Assembly (NCBI GenBank): GCA_018257865.1
Contig: JAEUBA010000010.1
Coordinates: forward strand, 496,001-560,000
DNA length: 64,000 bases
Direction of reading: 5' to 3'
From: Stereocaulon alpinum
Taxonomy: Eukaryota; Ascomycota; Lecanoromycetes; Lecanorales; Stereocaulaceae
The translations under genes and the position numbers were made by a program. The notes beneath the pieces were generated by a model that saw only the letters and a program-made list of their open reading frames with translations, ran no database searches and was not told the DNA's origin. Positions 1 through 11,938 of the stretch are shown piece by piece. How positions within the stretch are numbered: position 1 is the stretch's first letter; the number at the start of each line of letters is the position of its first letter.

Positions 1-431
1 TCCCGCCCGTGCATATTTTTGCTGCCACCACTGCACCCTTCCTGCGGACTACTACTGGCCTGTCCACACTACTCCTAACGGTAAACGGGAATGGCGATCG
101 TATGATTATGCCATATTATTTCTAGCTGATCCACAAAATTGGTCTCACTGGTCTCAGACGTAGTCTCATGCACCACTCCAACTTTGATCGGTACAAAGTT
201 ACATACCCTCCTTTTGCGCTACGCTTCTAACTTCATGTCAAGCCACTTTGCTTCGCGAACGAGCTAGTGACGCTGCAAGATTCCACCCTAATCATAACAT
301 CTCCTTCAATCCTCACGACTTCTCTTTATTCTCATGCTGCATGTCTTGTTGTTTGAATCGTCTCTTTCGCACAATGATCTGTGCACCTCCTGATACAGTA
401 CGATCGTTGCTCACTTTCGTTTGATTTCGTC
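1..431. other. Upstream region of the glycosyltransferase gene
   Basis: No coding feature is seen here. The last 130 bases are pyrimidine-rich, as is common just upstream of fungal start codons, so this probably holds the promoter and 5' UTR of the plus-strand glycosyltransferase that begins at 432. No TATA box or named operator could be supported. Confidence 0.4.
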
Positions 432-2018
432 ATGTTCTCCACGTTCAATCTCTTCGCATCGTTATTGTATGTCAGCCTGACTCTATCAACGAGATTCCAC
501 TTGCCATATAGCATACTGACAGCGCCAACGCAAGCATATATCGATATCTACGCTTGGTCGTGAACCTCTTTGCATTCTGCAGACTTCGGCCCATACCTAG
601 ACCAGACAATCCAAGGTTGACTTCACAGAATGTCACTGTAGTGATACCTTCAATCGAAGGGGATGGCGCCGTGCTATGGGATACTATTCGCAGTATTCTT
701 GTTACTGAGCCATTTGAAGTCATCCTCGTCACCATTAACGCCAATCTGACCCGCGCCAAATCCATGGTCGAGCGTATGGGCACTTCTAAGGTCCAGATAC
801 AGAGTGTTGCTTATCCCAACAAACGCCGACAGATGGTCTGCGCTCTTCCACACATCAAAACCGACATAACCGTCTTCGCTGACGATGATGTTCTTTGGCC
901 GCCTAAGCTCTTGCCGTGGATGCTGGCTCCGTTAGAAGATGAAGCTTACGGCGGCGTTGGCACAAACCAGAGACTTCGGCGAGCTGTAGCTCCTAATCTC
1001 CAGCAAAGAATCTACGGATACCTTAATGCTCTTTATCTGGAGCGGAGGAATTTCGATTGCGCTTCATGTATGTATATGGATGGTGGCCTGCCTTGTCTTT
1101 CCGGACGGACAGTCGCTTACCGAAGCAACATACTCAAAGACGAGGCATTCATCAGAGGCTTTACGCGGGAAGAGTGGCTTGGCCGATATCAACTGAACGC
1201 AGACGACGATAATTTCATCACGAGATGGCTGGTCTCTCACGACAAGAAGATTGGCTACCAGTACCACAAAGAAGCTGAGGTCCTTACTACACTAGAGGAC
1301 AATCCAAACTTTGTGAAACAGTGTTTACGCTGGTCGCGGAGCAATTGGCGGAGTAACATTACGAGCATGTTCTGTGACAGGCATGTTTGGAGGTTAGCAG
1401 ATGATTCCCTAATCCAGGGACGAATGCTTAATCCATGCTGAAAACGAGACTAGGAAACAGCCTTGGAGCACTTATGCGGTGCATCAGACGACTCTGTTAC
1501 AGTGGGCTTTTCTTTGGGATTGCCTGCTCCTCTACCTTTACCTCACGAGTACCGAGGTGTGGAGTCCGGAATCACAGCTGCTGGGCCTGACTGCGCTGCT
1601 GAGCTGGATGTTGATGAGCAAGTTCGTGAAGCTACTGGGCCATTACATACGGTATCCGGTGGACTTGCTCTTATTGCCGATTTCCATTATTTTCGGTTAT
1701 CTGCACGGCCTAATCAAGGCTAAGGCCATGTTATCGCTAAATGTGGTAAGTCATCACTTTAACCCGGTCCTTCTATCCCTGCGCCCAGTCATGACGCACC
1801 CCGCACTGGATGATCCCTCAGCAGCCTGCAGTCGACTGATGGGATTCGCACAGACAGCGTGGGGTACACGTGATGGAGCAGATGACGATGACGCATACCG
1901 TATGATTCGAGTCAGCCGAAAGCAACAGGAAGCCGGCTATGCTTCGATGCCGGAAGAAGTTGATAGCAGCAGAGGAGAGAAGTGCGAACACAGCTACGAA
2001 TTTTCCTACCAAGTTTGA
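432..2018 (+). CDS. Family 2 membrane glycosyltransferase, Cps1/GT2 type
   Basis: Four exons: 432-466, 523-1392, 1454-1745, 1854-2018, giving 453 aa. Seen: an N-terminal hydrophobic stretch leading into YRYLRLVVNLFAFC; a GT-A domain from about residue 45 with VTVVIPS; catalytic ADDD near 130-133; a second acidic motif NADDDN near 237; the acceptor-side QCLRW motif near 277-281; and three hydrophobic helices in the C-terminal third. These are hallmarks of processive GT2 enzymes such as hyaluronan, cellulose and chitin synthases. The fungal Cps1/GT2 subgroup is known for roles in extracellular polysaccharide and surface growth; the polymer made here cannot be told. Intron 1 was chosen because it joins the first ATG exon to the conserved YRYLRL block (GTATGT donor, CTGAC branch point). 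Intron 3 is 108 nt, a multiple of 3, and has no stop, so the gene also reads through it. Likely plasma-membrane located. Confidence 0.85.
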
Positions 2019-2351
2019 GAAGCAAGATACCCCCCCCCCCCTTCCCCCTGCAGACACGTCAGCCCTAGAAGTGCACGGTTGCACAAACGGAGTTGTCTTG
2101 GCGTCTGTAACATCATCCCTGTACGAACTAGCAATCGAGTCTCCGAGAGCGCTTGACTAGCGTTGGCGCTCTGGTCACTGATTGGTTCAACAAAAGTCTC
2201 TTCCTGGGGTTCTTTCCTTTTCCAGCATTATTGTTCAAGAGCGGGCGAGCATGGGAAGCGTCTACTTGTTTTACAACCATACCTTAATTATGACCTGTCT
2301 CTCTAGAAAATCATCAAATTGCCATGCTTTTTAATAATTACAGTCAATGTA

Positions 2352-2375
2352 GAGCATGAGCATGAGCATGAGCAT
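2352..2375. repeat. AGCATG microsatellite, four units
   Basis: Four head-to-tail 6-base units are visible in the intergenic region. It is an ordinary short tandem repeat with no associated gene. Confidence 0.85.
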
Positions 2376-4572
2376 CTGATCTGTCTTCGTTCTTCGATCC
2401 CTTTAACCTTATTGTTCCTTTTCACGATCCACGAAGCAGGTACGGGGTGCTGCCGAGGCTACACGTGCGAGAACGCCACACGTGCCGCGCGCGGGGCAAG
2501 TAGCAGGTATGGAGCAAGTGGCAGGTACCTAGCAATACCCACAGCGTACCTAGAGACCACAATCCTTGATCACTATCAACTAAGTACCTCCTGCATATGG
2601 CAAGTATTTGCTTTCAAAACAAAGACCCCTCTAACCTAGAAGGTGCAGCTGCAGCTAGCCTAGACTTCCTTCTTATCTGATACCACTTCTGAACCAGGAG
2701 CATTCCGACCCGAGGTGCGGTAGTAGTCCATAAAGCAGCTCACTCCTCAAAACAGCTAGAGCTATTGATACGACATTCCCCAGAGTATCCAAGAGTTATG
2801 GGAAATCCCAACGCGCTCTCACACACAAACAATAGGAACGCCTTTGGGCGCCTGGCTTACTCCTCGCTGACATACAAGGATCATCTGACATGCAAATCAT
2901 GGTCCATGATCTGAGTGTAACCTCTGCCCCCAACGAATAGCATGGCAGTGCTCAGTCCCTTCATCCTTGAGGACCCTAGCTAGTGGCGCGACGCCACCAA
3001 GCCGAGCCAAGAATCTTAGAGCACTCGTATCTTGGTACCACGGTAACAAGCCGAAAGTGCAATAGCATGCAAGCCACGACTAAAGTGTGCTAGACACCAT
3101 TGCAGCGGTCGACGCGGGGCCTTTGACTGATTGGGTACCATATGCGATAAACAGCATGCACTTCATCGATACGTAGATCGAAGTGACGCGCCCCTCCTTC
3201 GGCAGGCAGCTTTTCCTGTTCTGCCTACCTTAGAAAGACATATCGCGTGTGCATACGCAATGGAAGTGATGATGATACTACTAGTAGTCCAAGCCTAGAC
3301 TCTACGCCCTTCATAACCCGGAAACGCTGACCATCTACCGGCTTAGCAGTCATCGTTTAGGGTAGGAAGGTAAGGTAAGGTGTAACTTTCTAAGGTACCT
3401 TACTGTGCAAAAGTTCCAAAATGCACTGACCAGGATTTCCGAGAGCCCCACCGGACCCCACCATACCCTAGCCAGCTACCTTACCCCTCCTCAGAGGGCT
3501 CAACCCTCCTTCAGGCAAAGAAAGGGAACCAATCATGGCACCTCCCGCACCGTAAGGGGTTAAGGCGGGACTAAAACGCCATAGCGGCAAGCTTAACGAT
3601 GTCTTGCATACGATCGTCGCTGAGCCCAAAATCGTTTTCGGGTCCAGGCCTTGTGACTTTTGGCTACCGTACCTTACCTTACGATGAAGACTCGAACTTT
3701 TGGCTTAGCTTGTGTTTATGACACAATAATAACAATAACAAACAATGCTGCTGCATACAAGACTGTGCTCTACATGATGTCCATTCATAAACAATCACAC
3801 ACGTCATTTCCATCGCCTTAATACTCATCGGTGCTTGTCGAGGACCCTCGGGTTGGAACAATGAGGGTCCTACCTTATGATACGAGAATCCATGATACGA
3901 CGGTTACCAAACTACTACGTATCAGTCAATTGGTCCGTGCGTTCAATTTCCCTTTTGTCAAGTTACAACGGCGATGGCTAGCACTACAGTAGCATGATGC
4001 CCATTGCAAAGATTATCAATAAAGTATGATGCTACGTATCGACAAATAACGCCGACATCAACCGCCAGAATAGTGTCAGATAGGAATCGTACCAAACAAA
4101 AGATTGCCAGCATTTACCCACAATGCCCATCAAGACGCAAACAGAATTTTGGAGAGGAAAAATAAGCCAACCGATGCGGCCGCACTGCGCATACGTCCTA
4201 CCACCGGAGGTCTGGCCGAACGGGAAATTATAAGCCAATAACCTTGATTCCCCCCCAGAAAGAAAAAACCCTGCCGTTGACCATTTCAGCTCATCTTCGC
4301 GGGCCAATGGAGGAGCTTCCTTTTTTGTTTTTTTTTTGGGCAGTGAGGAGTGAAGCGGGTTGACCCGTTGCTTGGTATATGCGGACTGCGGATGCGTGCG
4401 GCGGCATCGAGGATCACTATAGTTCACGGTAGTCGTGGTAGTGTAAATGTATCCGTAGGCCAGGTTTGGGGGCGGGAAGCGGGAGGTAGTGTGTATGCAC
4501 ACTTGCTGCACTGCGGCGGGAGGGGACGTAATCGTTGGAGGTCTGGTTGCTGCATGATGTAAACATACACTA

Positions 4573-4604
4573 GGGGGTAGTAGGGGGGGGGGGGAGGGGG
4601 GGGG
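4573..4604 (+). repeat. G-rich tract
   Basis: Runs of 5, 13 and 9 G on the plus strand, separated by short interruptions. Four or more G-triplets are available, so it could in principle fold as a G-quadruplex. It lies about 320 bases beyond the amidase stop codon, so it may fall in the amidase 3' flank. Confidence 0.7.
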
Positions 4605-4923
4605 AAACCTTCCAGAAGCCGGGGAGAATTGGCTGCATTGCTACATTGAAGGAAACGGTAGAACGGCAGACTTTTGTGTAACAAGCAATCATGTTGAAAG
4701 CATGAGACAATGCTCGACTACTATACCATGTCCTTCAACAGAGCTGGAACCCTACCCAGCTGTGCTGTATTCTCGTCAAGTGTGTGAGTGTCTCCAAGCC
4801 AAGATAATCTCCGACACAATGCACTTTAATACTCCAGCATTCGGTAAACCCCATGTCAAAGAACATCAAGATTAGAAGCATTTGCTTTCACAAAATATTC
4901 CTTACACATAAAGATGCTCTCTC

Positions 4924-6965
4924 TTAGCTCTTAGCCAACTCCAAAACATCGACCCAGTTCTGCGGTTTGGCCATCTTCTCTTCTCCAGCCCTCCACGCCC
5001 ACTCTTCCCCCACTCTCCCCCACTCCATCAGCTCTTCTTCCCCACCCCACTCCCCCATCGCCATCAAGCCAATCGGCACCTTACCATCCCCTTCCTTCGG
5101 CGCCACTCGTCCCACGGGAATGGTTATCGATGGACATCCCAGGAAATTAGCCAGCCATACATAGGTCATGTTTTTGAGGCTCATGTTAGCGTCGCTAACG
5201 CCATGTTTCAGATCCGCCGCACCACCGCTGATGTGCCATCCCGCATTTGGCGTTGTGGGGGTCACAATCAGTAGACCCGGGTATTTCTTGAATATAAAAG
5301 CGAGATGTTGCATTAGTAGATTGCGCATTCGTTGTGCTAAGAGGAAATCCAAGGCTGGAGTATGCTTGCCGACTGAGATGAGGATTTTATTGGCTGGAGT
5401 GAGGCCAGAGAGGTCTGAGATTTCGGAGCTGATTTCGGAGAGAATCGTCATTGCATGGCTTGTTTGGCCTTCGGGGAGGTATGGGAGGTTTATGTCCATG
5501 ATTCTGTAGCCTGAGGCTCCGTAGTGAGAGAGGGCGGCGTGGCAAGCGTCGAGGACGGCGGGTTCTGCGACATCAAAGTAGGGTTTGTATATGCCTATAA
5601 TCTTCTCGTTCTCGGCAATGGTACGAGGAACTGGATATGTAAAGGCTGATGAGAGTGTGTCATGAGGGTCGGGAGTAGCCATGATACGATATGCATACTC
5701 GAGGTCGGCCATGTTTGACGCCATAGGGCCAGTCACGCCGCAAGATTGAGCAAGGCCTACGGTCGGCGAGTTTGATATTCGGCCGTGGCTAGGTTTGAGT
5801 CCGTAAAGTCCACAATATGCTGAGGGAATTCGAATGGAGCCTCCGCCATCTGCGCCAAGAGTAACAGGGAAGAGACCAGCTGCGACGGTGTATGCTGAAG
5901 CGCCCGAAGATCCCCCAGTGTAATAGTGGGGGTTATGTGGGTTGAGAGGGGTCCCTTTTATGGGATTGTTGTTTGTGGTATCTGTACATTTAGCTGGTAT
6001 GTTGACCAAGAAGTAGGAACAATGAAGGGGTCAATTCCCCCCTCGACCTACCTAGACCGAGCTCATGCATGTTGAGTTTTCCCACTATTACGGCTCCAGC
6101 ATCTTCCCATTTCCGCACACACCAGCTTGTGAGCCCGTGGGAACTTGTATAATCTCTGCAAGAACCCAAGCTTTTGGTATGACCCTTGAGATCCACCTCA
6201 TCTAGAAGCAAAGTCAGTTTAGTGTGTCATTGAGAAATCTTAGACAGAGCAATAGGCGAAATATTCGGCAATACTAGGCTGAAGGCCCGACGTGTGCAGG
6301 GAAAACCAGTGAGTCAAGGACGACACAGCAGAAATTGAAGCAGAATTGCCTCGGATCGTGACTGGGTAGCTTACCTTTGACACCGAGAGGAACACCGTCC
6401 AACATACCCCTTGCTTTACCTTCCTTGTATCTCTGCGTAGATTCTTCAGCCGCAGCAAGGACTTGATCCTTTACGATATCCAAGAAGGCCTCTTTGTGCT
6501 TAGGGACAAGAGCCAATATGGCTTGAGCGACTGCCGTTGGAGTCATCTTGCCTGATTCGTACGCGGAATGATAATCTGCGATACTGTAATGGCGATTGGC
6601 ATATCTAGGACCCACCTTGTAGGGTGGATCGACGGGATTTATAGAGCTGGAATCACTGCCTATAGGAACTACTGTTGGATCATATCGGGGTTCGTAAGCG
6701 TCCAAGTTCAGCTTGCGTAAAGAGTTGAATCCTGCATTCCCCCACAGGAAGCCGGAAACGAATCCCAAATGGGCTACGCTATCCAGTCGTCAATACAAAA
6801 TCCCTAACAGTCGAGATTGACGCACGCTGAACCCGCAACGGCCAATGGCATTCCTCGCAGTGCAGGGTTGGACGCTGGATGATTACTATATGCGGTATTT
6901 GGACCCTCCTTGGCTTCAGGATAGCCATAGTAGCCTGTTTTGACAGGCTCCTGAGACGCTGCCAT
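4924..6965 (-). CDS. Amidase-signature family hydrolase
   Basis: Exons, read on the minus strand: 6965-6826, 6778-6375, 6201-6052, 5981-4924; 583 aa. The amidase-signature fold is clear. The catalytic Ser-cisSer-Lys triad can be placed: Lys about 181 in GVPLGVKD, cis-Ser about 256 in the GGSSG loop, nucleophile Ser about 280 in GADGGGSIR. Their spacing (75 and 24 residues) equals that of fatty acid amide hydrolase (K142, S217, S241). The family hydrolyses C-N amide bonds; substrate is not readable, and the GatA subfamily differs in context. No signal peptide is seen, so it is probably cytosolic. Introns 2 and 3 both split Asp codons that sit in conserved motifs (VKD and GLD-TTNNN), which supports the joins. 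The start MAASQEP at 6965 was chosen as the last in-frame ATG before the conserved body. It shares a 354-bp upstream region with D-lactate dehydrogenase. Confidence 0.88.
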
Positions 6966-7319
6966 ATCCAATGAATCGAACAGGAACCAGACCTTCAATC
7001 GATGTTTGGAGTAAAGGTTTATTTGCAACGAGAGAATGACAATGAAAAATTTAATTGGACATATACAAGAGCATGTATCAAGAGAGCGAAAAGCACATAT
7101 CTTACACTCAACTTTAGGAACCTGGAAGTCGTTGACTATATCAGCTGGCCGCGCCCTAATTGCATGTCTCGCCCATCAGATCAATGCCAAGGCCTGGCGG
7201 AAACGGCCCGCAGCATGTGCCAAGCCTGTCCGACTCTCCGATTTCTCCACTTTTGATCCATAATTCACCATTTTGCCTCCTGTATTGTCTCCAGTCTTTC
7301 GAACATCAGCCTGGCCAAA
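6966..7319. promoter_or_regulatory. Divergent promoter region, amidase / D-lactate dehydrogenase
   Basis: These 354 bases separate two start codons on opposite strands, so both promoters must lie here or overlap. No specific binding site could be supported. Confidence 0.5.
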
Positions 7320-9234
7320 ATGTCTGGGAGATTGCTCTACCCCCCGGCTACCTTGTCGCGCAGCTTGGGGTTCTCAGCATTCTTACGACAATGCTCTCGA
7401 CGATCCCAATTGAGCGGCAAAAGATCCCTCCATACATCCCCAAGGTCATTAGAAGAGAAGGAGCAAAAGTCATTTCGAGGTCAATTGTATGAAAGTACAG
7501 CCCGAAGAATACAGCGCCAGCGTGAAGCTGAAGCACGCTTTGCTTCTATGGCCCCCCCATCTGCGTTCGCTCGCAATGCAGCCTTCACTTTCTGTACTTG
7601 TCCCATCCCCATTGAGGATACCATGGCTAACTGTTGACAGCAATTGTATTCTCATGTGGACTAGCCTATTGGTTTGGATCACTGAGACCTACAGACGTCT
7701 CAGCGTTTTCCACAGCACCTCTGGAATCACATGGCCCAATTCACAACACCGCCCCCAAATCCCTCGAGGCCTGCTGGACAGACATGGTTGCGATTGTTGG
7801 TAAGGAATACGTTTCTACCGAGGAAGGTGATCGCCAGTATCATTCTGGGTCTGACTGGTCATCATACACAACGAAAGACAGCGAACGACCGTTCATGGTT
7901 GTCTTCCCGTCGACTACAGAAGAGGTTAGCGAGATCATGAAAGTGTGCCATACACGCAAAATACCTGTGACCGCCTACTCGGGAGGTACCAGCTTGGAGG
8001 GGCATTTCTCAGCAACTCGAGGAGGAATATGTGTGGATTTCGCTCGAATGGATAAGATTCTCAAACTACACAAAGAGGATTTGGATGTTGTTGTTCAGCC
8101 TGCAGTAGGATGGGAGTTGTTGAATGAAGAGCTGGGAAAGGAAGGCTTGTTTTTTCCACCTGACCCCGGCCCAGGCGCTATGATTGGTGGTATGGTTGGC
8201 ACAGGTTGTTCAGGCACAAATGCATACCGCTACGGGACAATGAAAGAGTGGGTGCTCAGTTTGACTGTTGTACTAGCTGATGGGACCGTCATCAAAACAA
8301 AACAGAGGCCTCGTAAGAGTAGTGCAGGATATGACCTTACACGGATGTTCATTGGGAGCGAAGGGACGCTCGGTCTGGTGACTGAAGCCACTCTCAAAGT
8401 TACAGTCAAACCGAAGAGTGAAAGTGTCGCAGTGACTGGCTTTGGTACCATCCGCGAAGCCGCTGAGTGTGTGTCACGAGTGGTAGGAGAAGGAGTGCCG
8501 ATTGCTGCGGTGGAGATTCTCGACGATGTTCAGATGCGATGCATCAATGAAAGTGGCTCCACTAGCAGGGAATGGAAAGAGGTCCCAACTCTCTTCTTCA
8601 AATTCTCAGGCACGCCATCAGCGGTGAAGGAACAGATTGGGATAGTGCGGAAGATTGCGAAAGCCAAAGGCAGTAAGAGTTTCGATTTTGCGAGAAATCA
8701 AGACGAAGCTGCGGAGCTTTGGAGTGCCAGAAAAGAGGCTCTCTGGAGTGTGATGGCTAAACGAAGAGACGAGCATGATCATGTCTGGACCACCGACGTT
8801 GCTGTTCCCATCAGCAGGCTGCCTGACATCATTGAGGAGACTAAACGAGATATGGCGAGCAGTGGACTGCTCGCTGCCATGGTGGGTCACGTGGGAGACG
8901 GCAACTTTCATGGTAAGCTATCATCAATTCATATCATTCAGAACGCTATTAAAAATTGTCTCTAGCGATCATACTCTTCAACGATCAAGAACGGCACACA
9001 GCCGAAGAAGTGGTTCACCGAATGGTCAAGCGCGCAGTCGAGATGGAGGGCACAGTGACCGGAGAGCACGGAGTCGGCTTAATAAAGCGGGACTACCTTG
9101 CCCATGAAATGGGCGAAACCACCGTGAATGCTATGAGGAAGATGAAACAAGCTTTCGATCCTCTCTGCATACTCAACTGCGATAAAGTGGTACGAGCTCA
9201 GAAACCCAAGCCTGGTGAAGTGCAGCCGTGGTAG
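7320..9234 (+). CDS. D-lactate dehydrogenase (cytochrome), mitochondrial
   Basis: Exons 7320-7593, 7641-8912, 8966-9234; 604 aa. Oxidises D-lactate to pyruvate and passes electrons to cytochrome c. The first 90 residues are rich in Arg, Ser and Leu with few acids, typical of a mitochondrial presequence, and are followed by a single hydrophobic segment (IVFSCGLAYWFG), as in yeast Dld1 held in the inner membrane. The FAD-binding type-4 domain (about 160-330) shows PVTAYSGGTSLEGH, FPPDPGPGAMIGGM and GSEGTLG. The FAD-oxidase C domain contains GHVGDGNFHA and GEHGVG. Intron 1 (47 nt, CTAAC branch) joins presequence to membrane segment; intron 2 restores GNFHAIILFN. Glycolate oxidase-like relatives share the fold, but presequence plus anchor favours DLD. 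Substrate stereochemistry is inferred from family. Confidence 0.9.
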
Positions 9235-9697
9235 GAACATTGATCAAGCTTTGTACATTATAATAGGGTAAATTCGCCACGACTTGTTTCAACCCGAGCT
9301 AAGATGCTTTGCGCAGTAAGGGGACACAGCGCGCCAGAACCTCGAGAGTTGTTAGCCGGATGGGACTGCTCTGATGGACAGCCTCGATTCATGAGGTTCT
9401 GTGGATGGAGTGCCCTGATACAACGATGTGAGGCTATCCGGAGAGCTGCACATGATCTGTTGATAAGCTCAGAAATAAGCCGACCTTCAATCCCCTGACG
9501 AGGAGAGTCAGCATTATCGGCGTCCGCGTGCTGTGGCACCTGAGGTGGACACGGGGAGAAACATGAAACATTCGTTGTCACGATACAGCTGTGTTCTCTT
9601 GCCTGGGCGAACATTGTCTTCTAAAAGTCAGCTTAGTGCCCAGGCAAGATTGAAAATAGTATGCTAGAAACTGGGTATCTTCAAGGTGGACAGTACT
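9235..9697. other. Convergent 3' intergenic region
   Basis: 463 bases between the stop codons of D-lactate dehydrogenase (+) and ROK1 (-). It should hold both 3' UTRs. Frames on either strand here show nothing recognisable. Confidence 0.5.
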
Positions 9698-11938
9698 CTA
9701 ATCGTCAATACCACTCCACTCACCCCCAGCCTCATCTTCATCTTCATCGGCCTTATCGCCATCTCTTTGTCCTCTTCTCCTCCCACTTCCCACAAGAGCG
9801 CCCTTCTTCTTATTCTCTAACCGCCTATCATACCCGCTCTTCGTGCTAATTCGCATCTTCCTCGCCTCCCTGCCCCCATCTCTCTCCACTGTAACGCTCC
9901 TACTCTCCACACCTCTCCTCTTCAATACCCTTTTAGTTTTCTTGCTGACATCCGGCAACGCATCCAGTAGCCATTTCTGCACGCCTTCGCCTTTCCCTTT
10001 TCCTTCACAACTCTGATTTCCCTTCGCCCTCTCACTAGCGGCAATAACATTCGCCACATTTTTCACGTATGGAATATCCTCATTTGTGTATAACGTGACA
10101 GCCACACCTCCCTCTCTTCCTTGCCTGCCCGTCCTACCAACTCGGTGGACGTAAGAAGCGCCGGTATTGGGAATGTCGTAGTTGAGAACTCCATTCATAC
10201 CCCTGAAATCCATACCCCTTGAGAGCAAGTCCGTCGTAATGAGTATCCAGATCTCACCGTTCCGGAACCCGGCCATGATCTTCGAGCGCGCAGTATCGGA
10301 GAGGTCAGAATGCAGGACCGCGATGCGGGAGGAGCCACCAGCTTCGACTGGAATGTCGTAGAGGAGTTCGGAATGGAGGGCTATAGCTCTTGAGATTGTT
10401 TGGGTGAAGATCAAGAAAGGGGGCTGCAAAGATGGGGCACCGGTCGTGGGTGCTACTGAGGGGTGGAGTAGTTGCCGTAGAGCGAGCAATTTACCCTGTT
10501 CGGAGGCGGTGTAGATGAGTCGGTGAGATATGTTAGGGATCGCGGAGTCTTTGAGTCCGACTACAAGACGGATTACGTGGTGTGGAGGCAATTGTGGTGA
10601 TAGATGGAGGCCGAGATCCCGTCGGCGATCGAGGATGAATGAGTGAGCCAGAGACTCGATCGATGAGCCTATGGTGGCGGACCAGAGAGATGTGCGCAGG
10701 GAGGTATTGGAGCAGGCGCGCCAGATGGCCAAAGTCTGTTCGCGGAAGAGGTGATCAAGAAGTACGTCGGCTTCGTCGAGAACGAGGAAGCGAATAGCAG
10801 GAAGGGGCGCTGGGGTAGATTCTTTGGCTGAGATGGCGTGCAAGAGTAATAAGGGTGTGCTGACTAGGATATCTGATTTCACTGGAGTCTCGTTCGTAGG
10901 TGGGGATCCATGTCTCGTGTCACCACTGACTTGCTCATTGACCATCGCAAGCCCTGGGTGCAGCCTCATATTCTTCTTCAGCCCCAAGATCTTGATCCCT
11001 GTGCCCGCAGCCAGTTTCTTCCCCTCGTTGACTATCTGGTCTGCAAGTTCATGGGTAGGCGCAATTATCAGAGCCTGGACCTGATGCTTTGTCTTTCCCT
11101 CTGGAATAGAATTGTTCGTAGCTTGTCGTTCCTTCAGCAATCCCTGTAGTACATGTATCATAAAACCTAAAGTTTTCCCACTGCCAGTCGGAGCTATAGT
11201 AATTAGATCGACCTCAGGCCTTGGGTGCTTCATGCTTTTCCCCTTCCTGGCTCCCTTGCGTCGCCGTCCTCGATCGTCATTCGATCCGAGTAGAATTGGT
11301 AGACTCCCCAGCTGTACTTCAGTAGGCTCCGCGTATCCCTGAGCGTCTAGATTTGCTGCAAGTCTCCTTGATATGCCATATCTGCTGCGTAATTGCTGGA
11401 ACGAGGTCAACGGCTGCGGCCATATTTGGGTATGCGTATCCTTCTTGCCTCCACGCTTTTCTGGCCCTGTTCGTGTGGAATCATTGTTATGGTCTTGTTG
11501 GACTTCATGTGTCTGACCCAATATCGTAACCTTGACCTTGTGTCTCTTTAAGATTTGCCGACACTCTACTTCATCCAATATGGGAACTTTCTCTTCAAAA
11601 CCCTCACTCTTCTGTACTCTGGCCTGCTCGCTCCTGGAAACATCTCCTTTTGCCTTCTTAGTATGTTCTGACAAGACTGAAGGCCTGGCTCCATCGCCAA
11701 AGAAGTCTACCTCCCCTGGAACACCATCAACATCGGTTCTCGTTTGCCCACACCGCTTCCGCTTTGTGCCTTTGCACTTAGAGTTCTCTCGCATATGGAC
11801 GACGTCATCATTTTCGAGAAGATGTTGAGCTCGAGCAGGAGCTCCAGCTGACGGGGTTGGCACGGCGGGACCTTTCCAGGAAACGGGGCCGGCCTTTTGT
11901 ATGTTCGTCGACCGTATGAGAAGCTTGAATGCATCCAT
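9698..11938 (-). CDS. ROK1: DEAD-box ATP-dependent RNA helicase ROK1
   Basis: Single exon, 746 aa, about the length of filamentous-fungal ROK1. All core motifs are present: Q motif (YAEPTEVQLGSLP), motif I APTGSGKT near 249, Ia PTHELADQ, II VLDEAD near 388, III WSAT near 419, V TDLLSRGMDFRG, VI HRVGRTGRQGR near 599. The opening MDAFKLLIRS resembles the conserved N-terminus of the ROK1/DDX52 subfamily, which separates it from other DEAD-box proteins. The N-terminal 190 residues and the C-terminal 90 are Lys/Arg-rich, as expected for a nucleolar protein. Known role of the family: release of snR30 and 18S rRNA processing in small-subunit assembly. It is tandem with the ATP synthase g gene, 400 bases downstream of that stop. 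Confidence 0.9.
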   Translation of the reverse strand: MDAFKLLIRSTNIQKAGPVSWKGPAVPTPSAGAPARAQHLLENDDVVHMRENSKCKGTKRKRCGQTRTDVDGVPGEVDFFGDGARPSVLSEHTKKAKGDVSRSEQARVQKSEGFEEKVPILDEVECRQILKRHKVKVTILGQTHEVQQDHNNDSTRTGPEKRGGKKDTHTQIWPQPLTSFQQLRSRYGISRRLAANLDAQGYAEPTEVQLGSLPILLGSNDDRGRRRKGARKGKSMKHPRPEVDLITIAPTGSGKTLGFMIHVLQGLLKERQATNNSIPEGKTKHQVQALIIAPTHELADQIVNEGKKLAAGTGIKILGLKKNMRLHPGLAMVNEQVSGDTRHGSPPTNETPVKSDILVSTPLLLLHAISAKESTPAPLPAIRFLVLDEADVLLDHLFREQTLAIWRACSNTSLRTSLWSATIGSSIESLAHSFILDRRRDLGLHLSPQLPPHHVIRLVVGLKDSAIPNISHRLIYTASEQGKLLALRQLLHPSVAPTTGAPSLQPPFLIFTQTISRAIALHSELLYDIPVEAGGSSRIAVLHSDLSDTARSKIMAGFRNGEIWILITTDLLSRGMDFRGMNGVLNYDIPNTGASYVHRVGRTGRQGREGGVAVTLYTNEDIPYVKNVANVIAASERAKGNQSCEGKGKGEGVQKWLLDALPDVSKKTKRVLKRRGVESRSVTVERDGGREARKMRISTKSGYDRRLENKKKGALVGSGRRRGQRDGDKADEDEDEAGGEWSGIDD

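Larger units (their letters stand above)
2019..4923. other. Gene-free intergenic stretch with simple repeats
   Basis: About 2.9 kb between the glycosyltransferase stop and the amidase stop. Short frames exist on both strands but none shows a family motif, sensible splice structure or conserved-looking composition. It holds a 12-C run (2030-2041), four AGCATG units (2352-2375), scattered GGTAAG-type short repeats around 3370-3390 and 3670-3680, and a G-rich tract (4573-4604). No tRNA or other RNA gene was recognised. Confidence 0.5.

Noticed and set aside
3360..3690. GGTAAGGTAAGG near 3370 and its inverse near 3670 as a MITE or telomere-like repeat
   Set aside because: The shared part is only about 12 bases of simple repeat, with no target duplication or extended inverted repeat; such short motifs are common in fungal intergenic DNA.
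4032..4511. 159-codon minus-strand frame
   Set aside because: No motif, composition is low complexity near both ends, and no splice partners; treated as chance.
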